Source: SZUA-36 sp963801195 (GTDB lineage: Bacteria > Pseudomonadota > Gammaproteobacteria > Xanthomonadales > SZUA-36). Taken from it: DNA of 64,000 nucleotides. Position 1 is the first letter of the stretch. Each line of letters starts with the position of its first letter. Positions 17,344 through 25,861 of the stretch are shown here, one piece after another. The notes under the pieces are model-generated. The model saw only the letters and a list, made by a program, of their open reading frames with translations. It had not been told where the DNA came from and did not search any database. The DNA is taken from positions 310,001 through 374,000 of the forward strand of contig CAWDDX010000005.1 of NCBI GenBank assembly GCA_963801195.1, read 5' to 3'. The position numbers were made by a program, and so were the translations under genes.

Positions 17344-18741
17344 TTAGAGGCTTGAACTACTGGAACCAAACGGCGGACGTTTCAGGTATTTACCGAAACC
17401 TTCACCGACAAACGCTTTTCCATCGTCGATTGCCACCGTGCCGCGCAGGATGGTCGTGCGGGTTTTGCCCTTGACCTGCCAGCCCTCGTAGGCGTTGTAG
17501 TCCACGTTCATGTGATGGCCCTCAGCGCTGATGGTATGTTCGACTTCGGGGTCGAATATGATGATGTCGGCATCGGAGCCGACCGCGATCGTTCCCTTGC
17601 GCGGAAACAGGCCGAAAATTTTTGCAGCGCCGGTGGATGACATTTCGACAAACTTGTTCAGCCCGATACGGCCTTGCGCAACGCCCTCGCTGTATAGCAA
17701 TTCAAAACGGTTTTCAACACCCGGTGCGCCATTCGGGATTTTCGAGAAGTTATCCTTGCCCATGGCTTTCTGATCCATGCAGAATGGACAATGGTCCGTG
17801 GCCACGTGATGAACGAGGTTCTGATTCATGCCGGCCCACAAAGCATCCTGGTCCTTCTTCTTGCGCAGCGGCGGACTCATAACGACTTTTGCGCCTTCAA
17901 AACCCTCCCTGAAATAATAGGAATCGTCCAGTAGCAGGTACTGGATGCAGGTTTCAACGTGTACTTTCTGGTTGCGGAGCGTGGCCGCTTTGACCTTCGC
18001 GAGGGTTTCCTCGCAGGTGGTGTGCACGATGTAAAACGCGCAGCCGGTCTGGTAAGACAGGTCGATCGCGCGACCGGCAGCTTCGGCTTCGCAGATTGCC
18101 GGACGGGAAAGAACGTGGTATTTCGGCGCCGTGTTGCCGGCGGCGAGGTTCTTCTGGATATTGCTGTCGATCATGTCACCGTTTTCCGTGTGCGCGGTAA
18201 CGATGCCGCCGAGTTCGACCAGTTCCTGCATCAATTCGTACATCTGCCGGTCATCGATCATCAGGGCGCCCTTGTAAGCCATGAAGACCTTGAACGAATT
18301 GATGCCGTGCTTGTGGATGACATCGGGCAGTTCCTTGCGTGTGCGGTCGTTGAAATCGGTCACGGCGCAGTGAAATGCATAATCACCAACGGCGTGCCCG
18401 TCGGCTTTCCGGTGCCATTCGTCAATCGCTGCTTCGAGGCTTTCGCCCTGGGTCTGGATGGCAAAATCGATGATGGTCGTGGTGCCGCCGTGTAAACCGG
18501 CCAGCGTGCCGCTTTCAAAGGTGTCACTCGCGTGCGTGCCCATGAACGGCAGTTCCATGTGGGTATGCGCGTCGATGCCGCCCGGGAAAAGGTAACAGCC
18601 ACCGGCGTCTATCTCCCGGTCGGCGGCTACATCCAGCCGGGCGCCGATCATTGAGATCAGCTCTCCCTCGATGTACACGTCTGCCTGGTAGTGGTCGGTG
18701 GCGGTAACAATCGTACCGTTCCTGATTAACAACGAGTTCAT
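17344..18741 (-). CDS. hydA: dihydropyrimidinase (D-hydantoinase)
   Basis: Opens dihydrouracil and dihydrothymine rings to N-carbamoyl-beta-amino acids. 465-residue amidohydrolase: metal ligands in GGIDAHTHMELPF, the lysine that becomes carboxylated in NSFKVFMAYKG, further His in TAHTENGDM and VHTTCEET, the active-site Asp in a DADIIIFDP-type tail and a C-terminal FGKYLKRPP. Three ATGs lie close together; the one at 18741 is preferred because AGGAGG (18749-18754 on the opposite strand) is 7 bases away, while the ATG at 18747 is only one base from it. It is the first gene of the minus-strand pyrimidine operon and is divergent from cytosine deaminase. Confidence 0.95.
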   Translation of the reverse strand: MNSLLIRNGTIVTATDHYQADVYIEGELISMIGARLDVAADREIDAGGCYLFPGGIDAHTHMELPFMGTHASDTFESGTLAGLHGGTTTIIDFAIQTQGESLEAAIDEWHRKADGHAVGDYAFHCAVTDFNDRTRKELPDVIHKHGINSFKVFMAYKGALMIDDRQMYELMQELVELGGIVTAHTENGDMIDSNIQKNLAAGNTAPKYHVLSRPAICEAEAAGRAIDLSYQTGCAFYIVHTTCEETLAKVKAATLRNQKVHVETCIQYLLLDDSYYFREGFEGAKVVMSPPLRKKKDQDALWAGMNQNLVHHVATDHCPFCMDQKAMGKDNFSKIPNGAPGVENRFELLYSEGVAQGRIGLNKFVEMSSTGAAKIFGLFPRKGTIAVGSDADIIIFDPEVEHTISAEGHHMNVDYNAYEGWQVKGKTRTTILRGTVAIDDGKAFVGEGFGKYLKRPPFGSSSSSL

Positions 18742-18812
18742 GTTCATACCTCCTGCCATAGGCTGGCTGATTCAGGTTACCATGATAGAAGATTATTTCG
18801 AAGGACGTCCAT

Positions 18813-19250
18813 ATGGATCAATTTCTCCGGGCAGCATTTGACGAGGCCAACAAGGGTTTGCGCGAAGGCGGTATCCCGATCGGCTCGGTGATCGTTCACG
18901 CGGGGCAAATTATAGGCAGGGGGCACAACCGCAGGGTGCAACGCGACAGCGTTGTATTGCATGGCGAAATGGATGCGTTTGAAGACGCAGGCCGCCAACC
19001 CGCCGCCGTCTACCGCGAGTGTACGCTCTATACCACCTTATCGCCCTGCGCCATGTGCACGGGCGCCATCCTGCTCTACGGCATTCCCCGGGTGGTGGTC
19101 GGTGAAAACCTCACCTTTATGGGTGAGGAGGATTGCTTGCGTTCAAGGGGCGTGCAAGTGGAAGTTTTGCAGGACGATGCCTGTGTGCAAATGATGCGGT
19201 CATTTATCGCATCGTGTGCGGAACTGTGGAACGAGGACATCGGGGTTTAG
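18813..19250 (+). CDS. cytosine deaminase of the small zinc-dependent (fungal FCY1-like) type
   Basis: Deaminates cytosine to uracil, feeding the divergent pyrimidine operon. The 145 residues have the CDA-fold zinc site: HGE (LHGEMDAFEDAG) and PCAMC (YTTLSPCAMCTGA). The run TTLSPCxMCTGAIxxYGIPR, followed by VVGEN and ending NEDIG, closely tracks what I remember of yeast cytosine deaminase, whose C-terminal Asp in EDIG binds substrate. Bacterial CodA is an unrelated amidohydrolase of over 400 residues. AAGGA about 8 bases before the ATG is a good ribosome site. Guanine or other nucleobase deamination is possible but less likely given the C-terminus and location. Confidence 0.88.
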   Translation: MDQFLRAAFDEANKGLREGGIPIGSVIVHAGQIIGRGHNRRVQRDSVVLHGEMDAFEDAGRQPAAVYRECTLYTTLSPCAMCTGAILLYGIPRVVVGENLTFMGEEDCLRSRGVQVEVLQDDACVQMMRSFIASCAELWNEDIGV

Positions 19251-19304
19251 CAATGTATTCATTGACTGCCTTTTCAATAAGCAGAACTCAAGTAATTGAC
19301 CGCG

Positions 19305-19730
19305 TTATTTACACGGACCAACCCGGTTACCCACCCAGGTCATATCGAAACCAAATTTCTGGCCGGAGTATTCCGTGCTCATGGAACCATTGCCGCTGAT
19401 CGAATCCCCGTTGGAGGTGAATTCCCACGTGCCGTCCATGACCGGACCCCCCTCGGTCGGGCAAGTGATAGACCAGCGTGCCGTGTGTCCGTCAATATCG
19501 ATGTCCGAAATCTTGCAGGGACTGTCCTTTTCCATGTTAAAACTTTCCGGGCTGATTTCATCCTCTTTTATACACTGTTGGACCGTGTTGACCTGCGGTT
19601 GAGCCAACATGGTCATGGTCATGGTCGACGTCATTTCCCATAAACCGGGTTGAACGGACACGCCGGCGGCGTTGCCGGTGCCGGAGATCAATACGGTCGC
19701 AAGACCGGCCAGAATAATTTGAAAGCGCAT
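19305..19730 (-). CDS. DUF3617 family exported protein
   Basis: 141 residues from ATG at 19730, which follows a G-rich stretch and begins a clean signal peptide (MRFQIILAGLATVLISGTGNA). The upstream in-frame ATG at 19775 would bury the signal sequence. The mature part has the DUF3617 pattern: QPGLWEMTSTM near the N-terminus, one Cys pair typical of the family (QQCIKEDE and SPCKISD), then WSITCPTEGGPVMDG. It is probably periplasmic with disulfides. Function is unknown. It stands alone and converges on cytosine deaminase. Confidence 0.82.
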   Translation of the reverse strand: MRFQIILAGLATVLISGTGNAAGVSVQPGLWEMTSTMTMTMLAQPQVNTVQQCIKEDEISPESFNMEKDSPCKISDIDIDGHTARWSITCPTEGGPVMDGTWEFTSNGDSISGNGSMSTEYSGQKFGFDMTWVGNRVGPCK

Positions 19731-19874
19731 AAATTTCCCCACCCCACTGTTATTTGATGAATCGATGAGTATCAATTCTAAAGGATGTTACGGAAAAAAT
19801 CCGTTATTGCCTGACAGCCGGATCAGTGTGAACAATCGCGTGTCTTCGTTTTTGCGATTGAGCATAATAGCGTC

Positions 19875-20843
19875 ATGAAGAAAAGAAAAATTGGCAACAG
19901 TGAATTGCTGGCATCTGTCATCGGCCTGGGCTGCATGGGGATGTCGGAATGGTATGGTCCGACTGACGACAAGGAATCGGTGGCTACGATCCACGCCGCA
20001 TACGATAGCGGACTCAATTTCTTCGATACGGCGGATGTCTATGGCAATGGACACAACGAAACCCTGCTCGGCAGTGCCGTAAAAAGGTTCAGGCACGGGG
20101 TTGTCCTGGCGACAAAGTTTGGCTTTTTGCCGGATGAGGCTGGCTTGAACGGTCGTCCGGAATACGTAAGAAAAGCCTGCGACGCCAGCTTGTCCAGGCT
20201 TGGTACGGATTACATCGATCTGTATTATCTGCACCGCATCGACCCCCGCGTTCCGTTGAGCGAGACTTTCGGCGCCATGCGTGACCTGGTCGGTGAAGGC
20301 AAGGTCAGGTGCCTGGGGCTTTCCGAGGTGTCCGTGGCCAGTCTTGTAGAAGCCCACGCCATACACCCCGTCACTGCGCTGCAATCGGAGTATTCGGTGT
20401 GGGTAAGGGACATCGAAGCCGGAATCATGCCCGCATGCCGGGAACTGGGTGTCGCGATGGTCCCGTACAGCCCCTTGGGGAGAGGGTTTCTGACCGGTAA
20501 ACTGGCAGGTCCCGGTCAGTTTGGCGAGCGCGATTACCGCAAGGACATTCCTTTGTTCGAAGCTGGAAATTTTGAAGCCAATCTGAAAATTGTCGGGGAA
20601 CTCGGGGAAATCGCGGACACCAAAAACTGCAGCACAAGCCAGGTGGCACTGGCCTGGTTGAACGCACGGGGCGAAGACATCTTCCCGATTCCCGGCACCA
20701 AGAGAAGAACCTGGCTGAGGGAAAATATCGCTTCGCTGCAGGTCGTTTTGACAAACGCTGAACTTGACCGGATCAACCGGGTTTCGTCACTGGTTAAAGG
20801 CGAGCGGAAAAACCCGGCAGGCATGAAACTGGTTGATCGCTAG
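19875..20843 (+). CDS. aldo/keto reductase
   Basis: 322-residue NADPH-dependent carbonyl reductase of the AKR fold. The catalytic tetrad is visible as Asp and Tyr in FFDTADVYGNGHNE, Lys in VVLATKFGF and His in LYYLHRIDP. Cofactor-binding VPYSPLGRGFLTG and the C-terminal FPIPGTKRRTWLREN follow the same pattern. It resembles the YajO/AKR13-like enzymes common in proteobacteria, which reduce assorted aldehydes. It is a single gene; the DUF3617 gene is divergent. The substrate cannot be read from sequence. Confidence 0.9.
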   Translation: MKKRKIGNSELLASVIGLGCMGMSEWYGPTDDKESVATIHAAYDSGLNFFDTADVYGNGHNETLLGSAVKRFRHGVVLATKFGFLPDEAGLNGRPEYVRKACDASLSRLGTDYIDLYYLHRIDPRVPLSETFGAMRDLVGEGKVRCLGLSEVSVASLVEAHAIHPVTALQSEYSVWVRDIEAGIMPACRELGVAMVPYSPLGRGFLTGKLAGPGQFGERDYRKDIPLFEAGNFEANLKIVGELGEIADTKNCSTSQVALAWLNARGEDIFPIPGTKRRTWLRENIASLQVVLTNAELDRINRVSSLVKGERKNPAGMKLVDR

Positions 20844-20940
20844 AACGTCCCTGGCCCGTATATTGCATCAGTCGGCATCGGGCCTCACCATATCTAATTG
20901 AATCGATTGACCTAAATGGAATTTTTGTTGATGAATCCCA

Positions 20941-20957
20941 GGGTACACTTTGTACCC
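20941..20957. other. perfect 7-bp-stem hairpin beside the repeat element
   Basis: GGGTACA, a CTT loop, then TGTACCC. No T tract follows, so it is a weak terminator candidate for the aldo/keto reductase gene ending at 20843. It adjoins the left end of the repeat element beginning near 20965 and may be an outer part of it. Confidence 0.5.
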
Positions 20958-20964
20958 GGCCCGG

Positions 20965-21110
20965 TACCTATCCCGGCCCTGGCTAGTTCAGGCACGCCTG
21001 GACTTGAGCTTCCCTCGGACCATAGCTATGGCTATGATCCTCACTCCAGCCCTGCACCCAACCGCACCTGACCTGCGCCAGGCTCCGGGATACTGGTGCA
21101 ACATGCGGGC
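20965..21110 (-). repeat. single copy of a ~145-bp interspersed repeat element
   Basis: This stretch aligns, in reverse orientation and without gaps, to the unit of the tandem array at 25862-26484. Over 132 compared positions I count 98 identities by hand. It has a central palindromic core (CATAGC-TATG-GCTATG type) and an end reading GGATACTGGTGCAA, the same as the array terminus. The element stops at the last base of the hemerythrin stop codon (21110-21112). Mismatches are spread over all three codon positions, so it is not a conserved small gene. A structured intergenic element or miniature mobile element is the likely nature. Confidence 0.75.
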
Positions 21111-21502
21111 TAGTTTAGTAGTTGGTGCAAGCGGGCATCGAAACTTTTGAAATGATGATAGAACCAGTCCGACAGCGTGTTTTTCAACATGTGCTTGCCT
21201 TCTTCCGGGTCTTCCGCGAAGTGGAATATCATGTCATTGATCTGGTCCAGCAGGCGTTGGTGGTCCTGCCTGTGTGCTTCGTACTCGGCAAAACCTGCCT
21301 CCTCCATGAGGAGTTCCTCGAGCGCAAAATGGCTTGAGATATCGGCCTGTAAATCAGTCAGCAGGGATTCGATGGAGAAAATATCCAACGGCAAGCGGAG
21401 TTGATCATAGATGTGGTTGATCTGGGCGATCAGCAGTTCGTGCTCCTGGTCAACCGCGGCGTTTCCGACAGAAAACTCCTGTCTCCATTCAATCTGTGCC
21501 AT
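21110..21502 (-). CDS. bacteriohemerythrin
   Basis: 130-residue four-helix oxygen-binding protein with a non-haem di-iron site. Ligand motifs are in order: NAAVDQEHELLIAQIN (HxxxE type), HFALEELLMEE, EYEAHRQDHQRLL and WFYHHFKSFD, with the histidines and carboxylates spaced as in McHr-like bacteriohemerythrins. It starts MAQIEWRQEFSVG, the standard N-terminus. It is cytoplasmic and probably handles O2 storage or sensing. A single gene; its stop codon touches the repeat element downstream, suggesting the element landed right at the gene end. Confidence 0.93.
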   Translation of the reverse strand: MAQIEWRQEFSVGNAAVDQEHELLIAQINHIYDQLRLPLDIFSIESLLTDLQADISSHFALEELLMEEAGFAEYEAHRQDHQRLLDQINDMIFHFAEDPEEGKHMLKNTLSDWFYHHFKSFDARLHQLLN

Positions 21503-21648
21503 AACCCCTCGTCATTTGGAATGGTTTATTAAAAAGTGGCGAACGCCGATTATACAAGTGTTTGACACTGTGCGGTACATGCGCACGTGCTGTGGTCGGC
21601 GGGAGGAGAACCCGGAAAGCAGTGAGCTGCTCTCCGGGTATATACAGC

Positions 21649-22641
21649 CTAACCAAATGGCGCCGGCCGCGGTGTTTTGTCGGTTGACGGCGGCAACTGC
21701 GGCAACACGAACATCGGTTGATCGCCGGTCAGGGTTTTAAGGAACGCCACGATCTGGTCGATGTCGGCCTGGTCGAATGTCTTGCCCAATTGCAAGCGGC
21801 CCATGATCTCAACGGCCTCGCCGAGGGTTGCCGCTTCGCCATCGTGGAAGTACGGATAGGTCAATTCCACGTTGCGCAATGTCGGGACCTTGAATTTGAA
21901 ACGGTCCGCATCCTTTCCCGTGACGCCGGCCAGGCCCTGCGCGGCATTCTTGGTTTCATAGGGTGCCACCAGGCCCATTTTTTGAAATGACGAACCGCCT
22001 ACTGCTTCACCCATGTGACAGGCGACGCAACCACTGCTCTTGAAAAGCTGGTATCCGGCGAGTTCTTCCGCGGTGATCGCGTCGGGATTACCCAGCAGCC
22101 ATTGGTCAAACCGGCTATTTGGCGTTACGAGGGTCTTTTCAAACTCGGCGATGGCCTCGGTGACCTGGTCGATGTTGATTTTGCCCGGACCGTAGACCTG
22201 GGCGAACTCCGTGACATAGCCCGGTATGGACTGCAGTACCTCCAGGGCAAGTGTGTGGCTGAAGGCCATTTCGCCCGGATTGGCGATGGGTCCGCCAGCC
22301 TGCTCCTTAAGATCGGCAGCGCGTCCGTCCCAGAACTGGGCGATATTCATGCTGGAGTTGAGTACCGTCGGCGAGTTGATCGGTCCCTGTTGCCAGTGAT
22401 CGCCGATGGATGTTTTTAAATTGTCGGTGCCGCCCATGCTCAGGTTGTGGCAGGAATTACATGAAATGAATCCGGATTTTGATAAACGTGGATCAAAATA
22501 CAGTTGTTTGCCCAGTTCTACTTCCGCCAGGTTGATCTCCTTGACGGGCTCGATGGGTGTGATCGGTTCCTGTGCCGCAAGGGCACCCGAAAATGAAAGC
22601 ATCAGGGCCAGGTTAATCACCTTGGTGACGGGAATTCTCAT
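21649..22641 (-). CDS. periplasmic di-haem cytochrome c peroxidase
   Basis: 330 residues with a Sec signal peptide (about 1-23, ending ALAAQEP). The two c-type haem sites are CNSCH at 61-65 (peroxidatic domain) and CVACH at 204-208 (electron-transfer domain). The GMTRDGSL-like region of typical enzymes is represented by LSMGGTDN after the first haem, and FKVPTLRNVELTYPYFHDG is the classic C-terminal block. It reduces H2O2 in the periplasm using electrons from small c-type cytochromes or azurin. A single gene with no partner cytochrome nearby. The MauG branch is less likely given length and motifs. Confidence 0.93.
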   Translation of the reverse strand: MRIPVTKVINLALMLSFSGALAAQEPITPIEPVKEINLAEVELGKQLYFDPRLSKSGFISCNSCHNLSMGGTDNLKTSIGDHWQQGPINSPTVLNSSMNIAQFWDGRAADLKEQAGGPIANPGEMAFSHTLALEVLQSIPGYVTEFAQVYGPGKINIDQVTEAIAEFEKTLVTPNSRFDQWLLGNPDAITAEELAGYQLFKSSGCVACHMGEAVGGSSFQKMGLVAPYETKNAAQGLAGVTGKDADRFKFKVPTLRNVELTYPYFHDGEAATLGEAVEIMGRLQLGKTFDQADIDQIVAFLKTLTGDQPMFVLPQLPPSTDKTPRPAPFG

Positions 22642-22872
22642 AATTTGCTACCTCTTTTTCAAACGGTTGTCATGGTCGGGTAAAGTCTGTCGCAATCGTA
22701 GATTATAAGTATCCAACATTAACACCAGATTAAATTGGCCAAGGGATACCGGAATTAAACGCGGAATTGAAACAGTTGACCGCAGATAAATATTTTTTGA
22801 GATTCCCGGGCATGAAATCGGTCCGTTGTGGTGCTATCATCCGCTGTCGTTTCAATTAATCTTGGAGTCATT

Positions 22873-23343
22873 TTGAAAATTTTCATTACCGTCGTTTTGT
22901 CTTTGATGTTTTTTGCCTTGCAGACCCCCGCGGTCTTGGCTGCTGACTGGCAGGAAGACCAGGCTGAAGCTGATCAGTATTACGAAGCCGGCGATTACGG
23001 CAAAGCGATCAATATCTACTACGATCTGGCCAAGATAGGTGTAAGTCATTCCCAGGACATGGTTTCTCAAATGTATGAAAAAGGACAGGGGAAAAGGAAG
23101 AATCTCGAGGAAGCCTACGCCTGGTCGGTACTGGCTGCTCAGAGAGGTGCAGAAGAATTAGAGAGCAGACGTGACAGTCTGCTGCTACAAGTCAAGAATA
23201 AAAAGGCGGCGGAAAAAAAGGCCGATAAACTCATGCACAAGTACGGCAGGGAAGCTTTGCAAAAGAAGGCGGAAAGCAAGGCCAGACTGAAAAAGAACAG
23301 GGAAATGGGAGGCTGTACCGGCTCAAAACTCGACTGCAGGTAA
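22873..23343 (+). CDS. exported Sel1-like repeat protein
   Basis: 156 residues if TTG at 22873 is the start. GGAG lies 5 bases upstream and the protein then opens with a proper signal peptide (MKIFITVVLSLMFFALQ...LA). An upstream in-frame ATG at 22828 lacks that. The mature part has a Sel1/TPR-like helix pair (YYEAGDYGKAINIYYDLAK, YEKGQGKRKNLEEAYAWSVLAAQ) and a lysine-rich coiled-coil tail with a terminal Cys pair. It is likely periplasmic; the partner is unknown. Its stop codon falls inside the A tract of the first terminator hairpin of the 61-bp array. Confidence 0.75.
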   Translation: MKIFITVVLSLMFFALQTPAVLAADWQEDQAEADQYYEAGDYGKAINIYYDLAKIGVSHSQDMVSQMYEKGQGKRKNLEEAYAWSVLAAQRGAEELESRRDSLLLQVKNKKAAEKKADKLMHKYGREALQKKAESKARLKKNREMGGCTGSKLDCR

Positions 23344-23377
23344 AAAAAGGGCTCAGCCCAAGCTGAGCCCTTTTTTT
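23342..23377. terminator. bidirectional intrinsic terminator between convergent genes
   Basis: Seven A, a 9-bp stem (GGGCTCAGC / GCTGAGCCC) with a CCAA loop at 23349-23370, then seven T. The A tract before and T tract after make it work on both strands: for the Sel1 gene on plus and parC on minus. The A tract overlaps the Sel1 stop codon. Confidence 0.9.
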
Positions 23378-23561
23378 ATCCCGGCGAAGGCCGGGATCTC
23401 CATATTACAAGGCTCAGCCCAAGCTGAGCCCTTTTTTTATCCCGGCGAAGGCCGGGATCTCCATACTACAAGGCTCAGCCCAAGCTGAGCCCTTTTTTTA
23501 TCCCGGCGAAGGCCGGGATCTCCATACTACAAGGGCTCAGCCCAGGCTGAGCCCTTTTTTT
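23350..23561. repeat. 61-bp tandem array of terminator hairpins (3.5 copies)
   Basis: Units start at 23350, 23411, 23472 and 23534. Each has the 9-bp-stem GGCTCAGC hairpin with a T7 tract, then a second hairpin (ATCCCGGC-GAAG-GCCGGGAT) and a short CTCCATACTACAA linker. The last copy is partial and its T tract contains the parC stop codon (complement of TTA at 23560-23562). Copies are almost identical. All four T tracts face plus-strand transcription; only the first copy has an A tract for the minus strand. Confidence 0.93.
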
Positions 23562-25812
23562 AATCCTTCGCTACCTCGATCCTGGTGACCCGTTGAAAAC
23601 CGCGTGGTAATTTGTGGCCGCGTTTGGCGCGCTCACCCCTGAAATGCTCAAGGTCTTTTTTGCCGATCCTCAAGTAGCGCTGGCCGGCCCAGACGAGTAT
23701 CTCTTCATTTTCAGCCACCACCACCATGCCAATCATGTGTTCCTCCCCCGACTTAAGACGTTTGGGTGGAATGTTGATCAGCTTATTGCCCTTGCCCTTG
23801 GAAAGTTCCGGCAAATCGGCCAACGGGAAGGCTAACAGGTAGCCATCTGATGTTACGCAGGCGACGGTAGTTGCATCATCGGATGCGATGGCCGCAGGTT
23901 CGACCGGGACCGAATCACCGGGCAGGGAAATCATGGCCTTGCCCGCCTTCATTTTACTGTGCAGGTTTACGGTTTCAGTCACGAACCCGTAACCGTAGGA
24001 ACTGGCCAGTACCAGCTTTTGTTGAGACTCACCGGTGATGGCATACAGGAATTGGCCACCATCGGCGGGTGTGAAACGGCTGGTCAGCGGATCGCCCAGG
24101 CCACGTGCCGAAGGCAGTGAATGGGCCGGTAAGGAATACGCTCTGCCGGATGAATCAAGGAACACGGCCAGCTGGTTGCTACGGCCCTTCGCGGCATGCT
24201 GGAATTCGTCCCCGGCTTTGTAATTCAAGGTTGTCGCATCGATATCATGACCCTTGGCCAACCTGACCCAGCCTGATTTGGACAGCACCACGGTACAGGC
24301 TTCTGACGGCACGAGGTCCTCTTCCCTGAGCGCCTGCGCGGCCTCCCGTTCGTGTAACTGCGAGCGCCGTTCATCGCCGTATTTTTCCGCGTCTTCCAAC
24401 AGTTCGTTCTTGATCAGGGTCTTCATACGTTGTTTCGAACCCAGTGTCGTTTCGAGTTGCTGGCGCTCATCTTCGAGTTCGGCCTGCTCGCCGCGAATTT
24501 TCATCTCCTCCAGTCGCGCGAGGTTGCGCAGCTTCAATTCGAGGATGGCCTCGGCCTGGGTGCCGGTGATTTCAAAATGGCTCATCAGCACAGGTTTTGG
24601 TTCGTCCTCGGTACGGATGATGTGTATGACCTCATCGATATTGAGAAAGGCAATCAGCAGGCCTTCGAGTATGTGCAGTCGGTCCACCACCTGGTCGAGG
24701 CGGAATTCGAGCCGGCGTGTGACCGTGGCGAGGCGAAATGACAGCCATTGTTTCAGCAGGCTGCGCAGATCCAGTACCTGTGGTTTGCCGCCAATGCCAA
24801 TGATGTTCATGTTGACACGATAGTTGCGTTCGAGGTCCGTGGTAGCAAACAGGTGGTTTATCAGTTGTTCGATATCGACCCGGTTCGAGCGTGGCACGAT
24901 CACCAGGCGGGTTGGATTTTCGTGATCCGACTCGTCCCTGAGGTCTTCGACCATCGGCAGTTTCTTGGCCTGCATTTGCGCGGCAATCTGTTCGAGCACC
25001 TTGGCGGGAGAGACCTGGTGCGGTAGCGCCGTGACGACGATATCGCCGCCTTCTTTCTCCCAGATCGCGCGCATCTTGATTGAGCCGTGACCACTCTCAT
25101 ACATATTCAGGATATCTTCCCGGGGTGTAATGATTTCGGCATCGGTCGGAAAATCAGGGGCCAGTATGTGTTCGCACAGCTCCGCCACCGTCGACTTGGG
25201 TTCGTCCAGCAGACGGACGCAGGCGCTCACGACCTCCCCCAGGTTGTGCGGCGGAATATCGGTGGCCATACCCACGGCAATGCCGGTGGCGCCGTTGAGC
25301 AGAATATTGGGTAAACGCGCAGGTAAAAGTGTTGGTTCTTTCAGTGTTCCGTCAAAATTGGGCGCCCAGTCAACCGTGCCGAGAGCCACCTCGGCCAACA
25401 GCGTTTTTGCATAGGCAGACATGCGCGATTCGGTATAGCGCATGGCCGCAAATGACTTGGGGTCATCCGGCGAGCCGAAATTGCCCTGTCCGTCGATCAG
25501 CGGGTAGCGGTACGAAAACGGTTGCGCCATCAGCACCATCGCCTCGTAGCAGGCAGAATCGCCGTGCGGGTGAAATTTACCCAGCACATCACCGACCGTG
25601 CGGGCGGATTTCTTGTGTTTTGAGCTTGCACTTAAGCCCAGCTCGCTCATCGCGTAAATGATACGTCGCTGTACCGGCTTGAGCCCGTCGCCGATGTGCG
25701 GAATGGCACGGTCCAGCACCACGTACATGGAGTAATCGAGGTAGGATTTTTCGGCGTAATTCCGAAGCGGTATCTGTTCGTGCTCAGAAAAGCTCTGTGT
25801 TATTTCATTCAT
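23560..25812 (-). CDS. parC: DNA topoisomerase IV subunit A
   Basis: Cleavage-religation subunit that decatenates daughter chromosomes with ParE. 750 residues: winged-helix domain with GLKPVQRRIIYAM and the catalytic Tyr in ESRMSAYAKTLL (about 120), tower and coiled-coil regions (LRNLARLEEMKIRGEQ), and a C-terminal beta-pinwheel shorter than in GyrA. The GyrA-box of gyrase is not seen. HPHGDSACYEAMV is the quinolone-determining region, with Ser/Asp-type residues as in sensitive relatives. It follows parE on the same strand but is separated from it by a 0.67-kb repeat array. Its stop lies in the terminator array. Confidence 0.96.
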   Translation of the reverse strand: MNEITQSFSEHEQIPLRNYAEKSYLDYSMYVVLDRAIPHIGDGLKPVQRRIIYAMSELGLSASSKHKKSARTVGDVLGKFHPHGDSACYEAMVLMAQPFSYRYPLIDGQGNFGSPDDPKSFAAMRYTESRMSAYAKTLLAEVALGTVDWAPNFDGTLKEPTLLPARLPNILLNGATGIAVGMATDIPPHNLGEVVSACVRLLDEPKSTVAELCEHILAPDFPTDAEIITPREDILNMYESGHGSIKMRAIWEKEGGDIVVTALPHQVSPAKVLEQIAAQMQAKKLPMVEDLRDESDHENPTRLVIVPRSNRVDIEQLINHLFATTDLERNYRVNMNIIGIGGKPQVLDLRSLLKQWLSFRLATVTRRLEFRLDQVVDRLHILEGLLIAFLNIDEVIHIIRTEDEPKPVLMSHFEITGTQAEAILELKLRNLARLEEMKIRGEQAELEDERQQLETTLGSKQRMKTLIKNELLEDAEKYGDERRSQLHEREAAQALREEDLVPSEACTVVLSKSGWVRLAKGHDIDATTLNYKAGDEFQHAAKGRSNQLAVFLDSSGRAYSLPAHSLPSARGLGDPLTSRFTPADGGQFLYAITGESQQKLVLASSYGYGFVTETVNLHSKMKAGKAMISLPGDSVPVEPAAIASDDATTVACVTSDGYLLAFPLADLPELSKGKGNKLINIPPKRLKSGEEHMIGMVVVAENEEILVWAGQRYLRIGKKDLEHFRGERAKRGHKLPRGFQRVTRIEVAKD

Positions 25813-25861
25813 TGGTTGTTACCGTAAAGATTCTTCGGTCATATTGTGTTTATTATCGGAT

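Noticed and set aside
23350..23561. CRISPR array
   Set aside because: The whole 61-bp unit is conserved, with no variable spacers, and it contains terminator hairpins with T tracts.
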